DNA of 64,000 nt from Alnus glutinosa (lineage: Eukaryota; Streptophyta; Magnoliopsida; Fagales; Betulaceae): positions 25,363,501 to 25,427,500 of the forward strand of contig NC_084899.1 of NCBI RefSeq assembly GCF_958979055.1, in the 5' to 3' direction. A program made the translations under genes and the position numbers. Below are positions 47,041-59,490 of this stretch, one piece after another (position 1 is the stretch's first letter; every line of letters begins with the position of its first letter). The notes below the pieces were generated by a model that was not told the DNA's origin, made no database searches, and saw nothing but the letters and a program-made list of their open reading frames with translations.

Positions 47041-47277
47041 CGCATATACAGGGGCAAAGCCAGCTTTTAGACTCTAAGAAGGGCCAAATTGAAAAAATAA
47101 TAATAATAATAATTGAGAAGGCCAAAACACAAAAACAAAAAAAATAAATAAATAAATTAGGGGTAAAACTTAATTATTATTTTTTAGATTTTTTTTTGGT
47201 AAAGCTTGGGGCTTGGGTGGGGGGGGGGGGGGCATGGACCCCCCAAGCCTTCACCTAGCTACGCCCCTGCGCATATA
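47041..47277. mobile_element. hAT-like MITE with 8-bp duplication
   Basis: Body 47049-47269 (221 bp), ends CAGGGGCAAAGCC and GCTACGCCCCTG; CGCATATA at 47041-47048 and 47270-47277. It interrupts an older repeat (AATGCGGGTGG ... GAATGCGGATGCGG). A run of 14 G lies at 47219-47232. Confidence 0.87.
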
Positions 47278-49300
<2,023 letters not shown>

Positions 49301-49575
49301 ATGATGATGGTGCAAAATCCTTTTGGATTACTCTACATTATCCTTAATATCAACATGCAAATATAGGCATGCATCACATATTTAAGAACTCCAAATAACA
49401 ACTCAAAAAGTTACATATTGAGTAAGAGAATGGTAGTTAATCATATCTCTCTCTTTTTCTTTTTCTTTTTTCCTTTTTTTTTGAGTCAAATGGAATCAGA
49501 AAGGAAGTCACATGGCTATTTTTTTCGTCTTTTTTTTTTAGCACCATGCTAATTTAATTTGTCTATCAAATGTCT

Positions 49576-49997
49576 TTTTTCTTTGGGGCAATTACCTTTT
49601 CTCCCCATAAACTACCAAAAAATGGCGATGCCCCCATGAACTACCAACTCGACCAAAATAGAGCATTCAACTACCAAAGACAACTATTTTCCCTCCTTCT
49701 GTCAGTTAGAGGGGTCAAAAGAAACAGTCAACGGGTCATGTGCCGTTTTACATGGGGGCATGTTGGAAGATGGTGGTAGTTCATGGGAGAAAAGATGAAG
49801 AAAATGAGGGTAAAACGGCGTGTGACGGTCACGTGACCCGTTGACCGTTTGTTTTAACCCCTTTGACTGACGGAATGGGGGAAAAATGTTGTCTTTGGTA
49901 GTTGAATGCTCTATTTTGGTTGAGTTGGTAGTTCATGGGGGCATCGCGCATTTTTTGGTAGTTCATGGGGGGAAAATGTAATTACCCATTTTTCTTT
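49576..49997. mobile_element. Mutator-like MITE with 9-bp duplication
   Basis: Body 49585-49988; TTTTTCTTT at 49576-49584 and 49989-49997. Long inverted arms: GGGGCAATTAC and GTAATTACCCA at the tips, then CATGAACTACCAACTC left and GAGTTGGTAGTTCATG right. The related block at 58411-58513 lacks it. Confidence 0.85.
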
Positions 49998-50092
49998 TCA
50001 ATGAATTATAACCAGAGAGAAAAAAGATAGATGAATTCAGATAGAAAGATATTAATGCAATAAAATACAAAGGATTTGTTTGGTAACCGAAT

Positions 50093-52218
50093 CTTCTACA
50101 TGAATCAAAAACCTCTTGCCCATGAAGATATGTAACTGACTGGGCTTCCTAGGTGAGGTGATGTGATTTTTTCTTACTTCAATAATAATACCACTCGCAA
50201 TAGAATGAATCGTTGTAGGATAATGTCTATATTGAGGGTGTCGATCCACAGGGAATGTATTGGTTGCATGCATCAAGCTTTAATAAAATCGGTCCTAATT
50301 TATCCTTTGGAAAGTATGTTGTTTTTGTGATTTTCAAGTTGTAAACTACTGACTAAAATTAAATTCTACAAAGTAAATTAAAGTTGTATGAAATGATATG
50401 GGAAACTAGGGAATTGATTTCACTGTTATCCTTGTACCAATGGCCATCACATTAATATGGGACATTTTTTATAGGCATGATACCCGTGTGCGGTTGTCAA
50501 GCGCACAACAAGGTGTCAAAAAAATACCATCATTAAAAATAAGCATACCCCATCCTAAGATTATTACGGATCATCTACCTAAACTAGGGTGTAGCATCAT
50601 CCGTCTATCCTAGGCATGAGGTATCTTAGCTACATACAAACAATGATTAAGTGTAGCCCATCCTAAGATTAGTACAAATCATCTACCTAAGCTAAGGTGT
50701 AACATCATTTGTCTATCCTAGGCATGAACTATTAAAACCTCTTGTTGCATATTCAAATAATACCATTACATAACCATTACATTTACCATCTTTTGAACAA
50801 TAAACATAATTTGAGCACAATCAAAATGATAAGCTTTCTAGATAAACATTTCATCATGATTGCATTTAACTTTAAAACCAATTACACAAATGTAATTCTC
50901 ATAGTTATACAATCATTAATGCCCAAAATAAATATCCCAAAATAAAACACAATTAAGTCATTGATACTTGGATAGGGTTTATCAAAACCCTAGGAAGGGC
51001 TTAGCTATGCATGGAGATCCTTTGAGAATTTGGTGTTGAAAACCCTTCCATCCCCTTGCTGTCCACTGAAAGTTTCTGCAGAAAAAATGGTGCTGGAACT
51101 CCTCCCCTTTTCTCTCTATTTTTTTTTGTTCTTTTTCTCTTTCTTTCTGGTTTCCCTCCGGATGGTGTTTTTTTTTTATGGAACAAGCTCTCCCCTTTAT
51201 TTTTGTCCTTGCTGCCCGCTTGGGGAATGGTGCAACCCATGCTACTTTGTTGTCTAAGGAGAGCTTGCCGTGTGGTGAAGTGAGGATGGGGGCTGCTGTC
51301 CATTGCAGGAGTTGTCGTGTGGAGATGGTGATGTTCTACTGTCCAGCAGCTCCAGCTTTTCCATTCCATGTTGCTGTTCTTGGTGCTGCCCTTCATGTGC
51401 ATGAGCTGCTATTGGAAAGTCACGTGGATCACTGCTGTCAGCTTAGGAGAATAACGTGTATGCAAGTTTTTCTGGTTCAGCGCTGCCCAGCTGGTTTGTC
51501 CTCTTGGGAGTTGCTGCATAGAGAGGAGTGTAGTGCTGCCAGCCTTTGAATTGATGGGTGCTGCGTACAATGTTGCTGTCTAGCAGCTTGGGAGTTGCTG
51601 CTGGCCTACTTTTGCTAGCTTTGAAAGGGGGGACACGCAAGGGGACACAAGAGGGAGAGGTGCTGCCCATCCTTTTGCAAGCTGCTGTTCAGCAGCTTTT
51701 GTTGGAGAGAATCACTTAGTGATTCGGTGCTAGAGCAGTTTTTGGAAGGCCTTTCCGCATGTGTTCTTGAGTGTTGCCCATGTTGGCTGGCTTCTTCATT
51801 GAAGGTGAGCTGCTGTCCAGCAGCTTTTGCTGCAGGTTTGGTGCCTCACGTGTGCTGCATTGTTGTGGAGAAAAATCTGTCCAAGTGAAGACCAAGTGCT
51901 GCCTTGCTCTTGGAGAGAATCGGTCCAACTTTCTAAGAATAAAACCATTAATTCGCCTAGCAAACGTGATTGCATGTTGTTTTCTTCCAATGACCCGATA
52001 AACACTAAAACACTAAAATTTGCAAAAGATATTAGAAATTAACAAAACTAAAGGTTTAACAAATGCAAATTATGGGGTCCAAATATACAATATTTGGACT
52101 TATCATGAGAAAATTGTCCTGACCAAGTTTAACGTACAATAGTAAAATGAGGCATGGGGGTGAGTGAGAGTTGGGAGGTAGATCGAAGAGGAACTAGAGT
52201 GAGTAGATCAAGGTTGAA
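50093..52218. other. Repeat-derived region, no gene
   Basis: 50210-50290 carries GGTGTCGATCCACAGGGAATG, a phrase I associate with plant LTR-element internal DNA. 50480-50730 has two copies of a segment with TATCCTAGGCATGA. 51330-51840 has four GCTG-TGTCCAGCAGC-type palindromes. The open frames at 51001-51549 are not convincing. Confidence 0.4.
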
Positions 52219-55200
52219 GTTGTGACGACCCTTTTTTTTTTTTGTACAAAACATTTATAAAATATAAAACGAATTATTACAGTGGCACGACTACATGTCG
52301 CTCAGCCAACATAACGCACACGCTCCATATCATGTACCTGATATTCAGAGTAATATCTAACAACGGAATAATCATAATACTAAAAATCATAATGAAAAGC
52401 ATATCTAAAAAGAACATGTGGTCCATACAAAAGAGCCATATATCTGTCTAACTGCTTAAGGCTTATAATTACCCATTAATACAAAAGAATGGCTACACAA
52501 AAGAATATGTGACACCTACGTCACTAGCCATATACAAAATACCCCAAAAGAGTGAACTCCATAGTCCAACTCAGTACGATTGTCGCGGATTACTTCAATC
52601 GTAGTATCTCAAATACGCAGCTACGAGGTTCTCCTCTAAGTCAGGTGTACCTGCAATCAAAGGGACATCATCTATACGGTTGTTGGGGTTTGTCACATCC
52701 GTATAGGTGAAATGATGAGTTTACCAACTCAGTACATAAATATCGAGACCTCAGTGATATTAAACTAACTGAGTTTTCGCAATGAACCAACTTTTCCTTT
52801 TTTAATCTCGCGTACACTATAACAGCTACCAATTTATAGACTTTTGTTTGAAAACCCCTATAGCTGATATAGCAAACACCGACTATTAGAAAACCTTTAA
52901 AACATACTATGTAGTTAGATCCATACGTAGAAGTTCCAATTACTCGGAAGCAATTACATACACACCCATCTACAATAATACTTTTTGTTGGTAGCTCAAA
53001 TGCACTAAAATCTAACGTTACCAACTGTGATATCATCGTGCCTCAGGGCATTACAAGTTCATGTCTGTGGCACATAGTTGTCCATGCAGTTACTAGAGTA
53101 AAACTCCAATATCCAAGTACTTCTCATTGATGCACCAACGACAATCCATCTACCTACTCTCAAAACACACTGATATCCCAACCAATAGCGTCACATCGAA
53201 GTACACTAAGCTTAAAACATGTCATTTCGCTCTTTAGTACGAGCATACTATCATCCCCATTGTTAGTATTTTGGTCTCATTCTGTGTTTTGGACAAAATC
53301 ATTTGTGTGTAAAGATGCTTCACATGGATTCTACTATTCAGAAGTGCTTTAGAGTCAGAAGATTTTCAATTTCCTGTCAACCGTCCGGACGATCGAGCCA
53401 TCCCATCCGGACGCCCATCTGTCACTGTTCCATCCGGCCATACGACGTGCCATACCGTCCGGACTTCAGACAAACCAAGCATCATCCGTCCGGACGACGT
53501 GTCTCTTTATCCGGACCCTCCACTATGTCGAGAAGGTTCTATCCAGCTTGCATTCGTCCGGACGTTTCAGCAGCACGTCCGGACGCCTCTCAGTACTCGA
53601 GCAGTCTCAGATTCTTTCCAAGTTCCAATGAAGGGAAGATCGATCAACCGTCCGGACGATGTGGTATCCCGTTCGGACGAGCGTCTCCTTAAGGCAAGAA
53701 TCGCAATTCAAATATCACCATCCGGACGTCTGACAGCTGTGGTCTGGACGAGCGTTCATCAAAGAAGGAAATTGTCGATTCGACTTCAACCGTCCGGACG
53801 ACTGCCTATCATGGTCCGGACGGGCGCACATCAGATATGGAAATTGCGAGTTGAAATTCAGCCGTACGGACGCTCATTCCCCATGGTCCGGACGCGCAAA
53901 GCCTTATAAGGAAATTACTTGCAGCGGACGTGCGACCGTCCTGACGATGTGCTATCCCGTCCGAATGAGTCTCTTAAACAGGAAAGATTTCCCGGCGAAA
54001 TTTTCGGAAAAATCTTGTCGCATAGTTGTCCGTCCGGACGACTCATGTCCACCGTCTGGACGGCGCCCATGTATATTTTTGCCTGACGCTCATTTGAGCC
54101 CCTAGCCTATAAATAGAGGCCCATGGGCATTGAGAACTGCAAGAATTCGGTATTGAATTCCTCAAGAGCTCAGAGAAGTTCAAGATCCCTCTGAAGCCGT
54201 TTCAAGTGTGCTGCGCTACAACTGAAGTCTATCTTAGAGGTCGGCTCTAAGGTAAGGATTCCATTGAAGACCCCTTCAGGTAGGAGACCTGGTTGGAAAG
54301 CGTTCTTGTTGGATTACATGTCAGAGAGCAAGGTACGACCACTGTATCGGTACATGTGAGTGTTACTATCTTGTATCTAGCTTCGTCTTCTGAATAGTGA
54401 AATTCCTGGGTTTGGCTGCCCTGGAGTGGTTTTTCTCTTAGTTGAGTTTCCACTTCGTCAACAAAAATCTCTGTGTCTTTTATTTTTCGCTGTGCTTAAT
54501 TTTTGTTGACACTTGTGCACACACTTTTATTTTTAGAAGTCAATTTCAATTTTCACCCCTGAATATGGGTAACACCGAATCCTAGGGCATTACAATTTCA
54601 TGTCTATGACAATCCATCTACCTACTCTCAGGACACTGTATTACTCATATCCAAACAATGAAAATATCCTTGTACATCCAAGCTCAATGTTCTTAAATCA
54701 TGAAACCAGATGATAGCAGTATACATAAGCTCATTGCCATTGAAATTCTTAGGCATACTAATACGTCTAGCAAACTACACATAATAATTATGAAAACCAC
54801 ACAATATAAATCATGCTATATATGCTATGCATGCTGCTGTGCTGCTGTGGGGCTTGGGTCCCCTAAGGTTTGTTACTGGGTTGTTGCTGGGTTACTGCAT
54901 GTTGTATGCTCTATGCTACATGCTATATGCTTTGTGCTTGACTAGCAAGTATTTCCTTACTGCATCATGCTGAAAAATCATACTTTTCTAAACAATTCCA
55001 TACTTCATCCAAATCATGCAACACACAATACTAGATTCTAAAACTATCATGGATATATTTGAACATACTTTAAAGTACTCAAATCAACAAAAATAGATAT
55101 ATTCAACATACAGTTGATTCGAATTTATAAAACAACATATATATTTTACAATTCTATAATATATAAAAATAGTAGTTTCTTAGTGAATAGAATATCACAT

Positions 55201-56110
55201 TGGCTGTTTGCACACCAACACTAACAAGTCCTAGGCTCAATCCACAAAGTGCCACTGAACACAACATATTGCATCCATTTAGTTTCCATCCAATAATTAC
55301 ACTAATTATCACTTTGAATCACTCAAGGACTATTTTACCCATCAATTGCCTAAACTCATACTTAACAATATTCCTGAGCTTATAAATAAAACCCTAATTT
55401 TATACAAATTACTAACATTAAAACCTAACCCAATAAATATTTATTTTTACAAAACCCATGGTTAATTTAGGATTAATCATCAATATAATCACAATTAATC
55501 TACAATTAACATCTAGGTTTTTAAATATTTAAAAACCTCAAATTAACCTAATCTATCAAATTAGGGTTTCCCCAAACTTAACCTCAATCACAATATTACT
55601 AACCCAAAGGCATTTACTAAGGGTTAATCTCATAAAATACCACAAAAATCAAATACCACAAAAATCAAATATCAAAAAGTTAAGGTCTGAGAAAAGGCTT
55701 ACCCAAATTCACTAAACTTCAACCCAAAGTTTGAGTAGCCTCAAGTAAGCTCCAATAAGCCTAAATACCTAAAGAATATTGAAGATTAAACTCACATTTA
55801 AGATTTTACCCAAAAATCACAAAATCATGAGTTTAGTGTTTTACCTTAAAATAATCGGTGAAAACGTAGATCCGAGTGCAATGATCATGTTTCTGAAGAC
55901 GGATTGAAGATCCGGCCGTTGGATCTAGATCGTGGTGTCACTAGTCGAGGCGGCAATTAAGGGTAGAAGGGAGAAGAAGTTCAAACCCTAGAAAAACATT
56001 GTGGAAAGTTGAAAAGCCACATGTAGCTGGAATTGAAGGGTGCGAGTTGGTGCGAGCTAATTGTAAGGATAAGGATAAGATGGGGACGTGTCATTGTGTC
56101 AAGCTGTTAG
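52219..56110. other. Decayed LTR-retrotransposon DNA hosting a younger LTR
   Basis: TGTGACGACCC at 52220 resembles the start of a long Ty3-type LTR. The segment with GGGCATTACAAGTTCATGTC at about 53050 and its near-copy at about 54585, each followed by GACAATCCATCTACCTACTC, flank the LTR at 53262-54560. No partner LTR or coding region was seen. Confidence 0.45.
53262..54560 (+). repeat. Copia-like LTR (probably solo) with TCCGGA array
   Basis: Starts TGTTAGTATTTTGG. A TATAAATAG box at 54108-54116 is followed by a SIRE-like R/U5 stretch (TTTGGCTGCCCTGGAGTGG, CGTCAACAAAAATCTCTGTG). Upstream, 53380-54065 has at least a dozen TCCGGA palindromes, mostly CCGTCCGGACG. The 3' end is uncertain and no partner LTR was found. 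Confidence 0.6.
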
Positions 56111-56120
56111 TAGTCAAGTA

Positions 56121-56412
56121 TGTTACGCCTGATGTGAGCTGTAAAAATAGTGGGTTTTTTTTGTTGTAATAACAATTAGTTAGTTTAGGTTTAGTCTAGT
56201 TATAAAAGGCCCGTTTATGTTGTAAAAAGGTATTGAAGAAGAATTGTTAGTTTGTAGTTAGTCCATAAAAGGGGGCCCGATCTACCTCGAAACAGATCAG
56301 CTTTTGTATATTTCATTCCATTCTCAATACAAATTCCGCATTATCCATTGAATTCACTCTATCTTCCATTACAATTTACTATAATATCTTTGAGAAGTAC
56401 AGGTGTGCAACA
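56121..56412 (+). repeat. LTR of a short LTR element
   Basis: Starts TGTTACGCC and ends GTGTGCAACA; TATAAAAGG box at 56201-56209. It is followed by the primer site TTGGTATCAGAAC (56416-56428). A matching 3' LTR was not found in the window. Confidence 0.7.
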
Positions 56413-56451
56413 AACTTGGTATCAGAACAATCTTTCTTAGAGAAGGAAGTC

Positions 56452-56958
56452 ATGGTGGACAGAACGAGATTAAATCAAATGGCCAAAAATTTGGCTACAT
56501 TAAAGAAAACAGTAGACAGAAATGAAGAAGTCAGAAAGCAGTGTGATGCTGAGACCAACAGGAAGTTTGAAGCTAGGTTTGAAACTATTACCTCCGAATT
56601 TCAGAATGAGTTCAAGACCATCTAGAATCAATTGAAACAATTGCTTCCAGTTGTGGCGATGAATGCAGGCAAAGAAAAGGAGAATCCAGTGATCATTGAA
56701 GAGGCACCTGTAAAAGATAAGCAAACAGTTCAACACAATAACCCAGTTATGCCAGAGGAAAATATGGCTTACCAGTTTCAAGACAACATGGGCGCAAGAT
56801 TGCAATTCCAGAAGGAACACGTTAGCGGGTCCAGTTATCAAGAAGATCGGAATCTTGAATTTTCTTTCAAGAAATATCCGGAAGTCAAAAATCCAGGAAT
56901 TCCACATCATCCTTCCAGCAATGTTGCTTGGCAGCAAAGGGGAGATCCCAGGAGATAG
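56452..56958 (+). pseudogene. Truncated gag-like frame downstream of the LTR at 56121
   Basis: The frame from the ATG at 56452 (MVDRTRLNQMAKNLATLKK) runs in frame across a TAG at 56623-56625 to about 56958. It is charged and coiled-coil-like, as at the N-terminus of many Ty3 Gag proteins, but no Gag core, zinc knuckle or polymerase follows. This marks the element as non-autonomous or deleted. Confidence 0.6.
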
Positions 56959-57130
56959 TTTGCTGGAGAATTCCAAATGAGACTGCACAATTTTTGTTAG
57001 TGTTTGTGTTGGCTGCGTTCTGTTGGACAAAATCACTTCTATGTAATGTTGCTGCTTTCACAGAGATGCTGCTTTATCCAGAGTTTACTCTTCAGCCATG
57101 TTCTTCGAGAAGATTCTGTGAAGTCAGCTA

Positions 57131-57535
57131 ATGTATTTGATGAAAAATCGCAAAGAGACAAGAAAAAAAAAAAATAAATCATAGGGGATGAAGATGTCAT
57201 GGTAAGTGTTTCACATGGTTAAGTACTACAATTTTAATAATGTTTATATAAGCTATTGAACACACTCCTATTGCAAGTCAGTTTTCAAAGAAAAATTCTT
57301 CTTAAGGTTTATATCATTTAGTATCAAAGTGAAAAACCACGTCACAAGATTGAGTCATAGAGAAGCGACTTATGAGATAGAGTAAGCCGTCGTGGATGTT
57401 GGCCACGAATTAAGCATGGTGGTATGTTACGAACATAAGTGTCCCATATATCTTAAGTTTAAGTACAAGCTTAACCATATATATGTACATAAACATTTGA
57501 GTACCCTCTCCTTATAAGCTGATTTTTAATAGTGC
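57131..57535. other. Intergenic DNA
   Basis: No gene or element boundary recognised. Confidence 0.4.
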
Positions 57536-57855
57536 GGGTCCGTTTGAGTTTGTGATTTCAAAAAGTGCGATTTCAAATAACGATTTTAAAATGTGCGATT
57601 TGAAAAAAATGATTTTTAAAAGCGCAGTTAAGCGTTTGACAAAATCGCAGTTTAGCGTTTAAAATCGCGAATTTACCTTTAAAATTATGCGTTTTAAAAA
57701 AAACACCATCTTATCTTCGATTTGAAAAAACAGATTTTCTGTGTTTTCAAATCGCAATTTTTAAAAACGCAGTTCCCAAACGATCTATATTCTGCGATTT
57801 GGTTTAAAATCGCACTTATTGTTTACGAAATCGTAATCACAAACGCACTCTGAGT
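57536..57855. mobile_element. MITE rich in AAATCGCA motifs
   Basis: The ends GTCCGTTTGAGTTTGTGATTTC and (reverse complement of the right end) AGAGTGCGTTTGTGATTACG are related inverted repeats. The inside alternates GCGATTT and AAATCGC motifs in both orientations, so it can fold extensively. Target duplication not resolved; hAT origin is a guess. Confidence 0.6.
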
Positions 57856-59490
57856 CCTACTTAAAATTTATATAAGAAGACATGAATGTTTGTTTTGAAA
57901 ACTGTTATTCAATCTGCTATCAGGCATCGTGTACAGTGTTGGATATATACATTCAGGTATGGATTATTACATAAGGAATAAAAATAAATTGGAATGATTT
58001 CATTCCATCTTGGACATGCAGCATATTAGTTGCTTTAGCTGGAAGAGTCTGAGATTCCTTTTGGAGATGCATTTCCTCTTGAGGAAGAGTTTCCTTGTGC
58101 AGAGATACAGTCGGCCGGAGATTTGTGATCATCAGATTGTGTCGTGATACTCGTGGCTGAACTGGTCTCTTTGGATATATAGCTCTTCTTCAATAATATT
58201 GATATCAATCTTATCTATCATCTTTATGAATTATGATGGTGCAGAATCCTTTTGGATTACCCCGTATAATCCTCAATATCGTTATGCAAATATAGACACG
58301 CATTACATTTCTCTATTTAAGAACTCCAAATAACAACTCATACATATTAGGTCAGAGTATAGTTAATCATATCTCCCTCTCTCTTTCTTTTTTTATTTTT
58401 ATTTTTTTAGTGAATTATAACCAGAGAGATAAAAAGAGAGACGAATTCAGACACTTATTTAGAAAGATATAAATACAATAAAAAAACGTGGACTTGTTTG
58501 GTATCCAAATCAAAATTGGTAAGCGCTGGGATTTAGGTAATGTTACTGTGCCTGCACATGGGCTACGCTACGCTGTACAATGGGACTGCAGCAGGATACT
58601 CATGGTAAGTTGGTAATGCTGTTTATTTTTTTTACAAATGTTTCCTTACATTTATGGAACGGATATTCTTAATTTCATTTGAAATAAAAAGAAGATAGTT
58701 GTTTGTTTTAAAAGGAGTAAAATTGTTAAAAAAAAAAAAAAAAAACAATTTTACCCTATATGAAACAACTAACAGGCTCCATCTTATTTTTAGCTTATAT
58801 TTTTACTGAGTTGACATCTTTCATTTATTATAGGTAAAAATTACTTCATTCATTTTTTTTTTATTGGGGCATCGGGCATGTGCCATTTGCATCGTCACAA
58901 TCCACACAACCAGATAAAAAGTACGGCCATCTTTTTGCTTTTTCTTTTGGTTTCTTTACAATGTACTAAAAAAAGAAAGAAAATTCCAGTGAACCCCAAT
59001 GGCAGGACTTGTGAGACGAGGCCCATAAAATAAATGGTCAGTATCCGTTTGTTCGCGGGACCGACCAAAACCGACGGCCCTGATTTGAAATTCAACAAGC
59101 GTAAAAATGTTACGGAAACCACAAGATGGGTCCCAAACAGGGACACAGAATAGGGTAATACTTGAGTGTAGGAGTGCTCGACAGAATAAGACCCAAGCCA
59201 CGTCACACTGTTTCACGGGCGCCTTTACTGTCTTTATTTCTCCATGGCCGTTCTATGTTAAAGTTTTGAACATTTGGAACTTGGAAGAGTTTACCCAAAC
59301 GGGCTAAACCCATTCACCCCGCATTCCCCAACTTCATTCACAGCTGGTTAGGTAAGGTAGCTACCTGCTGTTGCTAACTGCCAGTCTGCCACTATTGTGG
59401 AAATTTGCACAACCCCATACGCATTCATTCACTTTTTTTCTTCTCTTCTTAGTATCTTTAAGTGGGTTTGTGTAGGAAGAGGGATTTGTG
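57856..59490. other. Intergenic DNA and HEXO promoter region
   Basis: 58232-58513 is a diverged copy of 49303-49460 plus 50001-50092. A 34-bp imperfect hairpin with an A-rich loop lies at 58695-58772. The last 200-300 bp should contain the HEXO promoter and 5' UTR. Confidence 0.5.

Noticed and set aside
51001..51549. Overlapping frames of 75-133 codons on both strands
   Set aside because: No domain, overlapping on both strands, and embedded in repeat-like DNA.
53380..54065. CRISPR-like array
   Set aside because: Units are 10-11 bp palindromes at irregular spacing in a plant LTR, with no true repeat-spacer structure.
53303..54105. Chained frames of 129, 136 and 84 codons
   Set aside because: They come from the TCCGGA repeat array inside an LTR; the repeated SGR and RPD residues are repeat artefacts.
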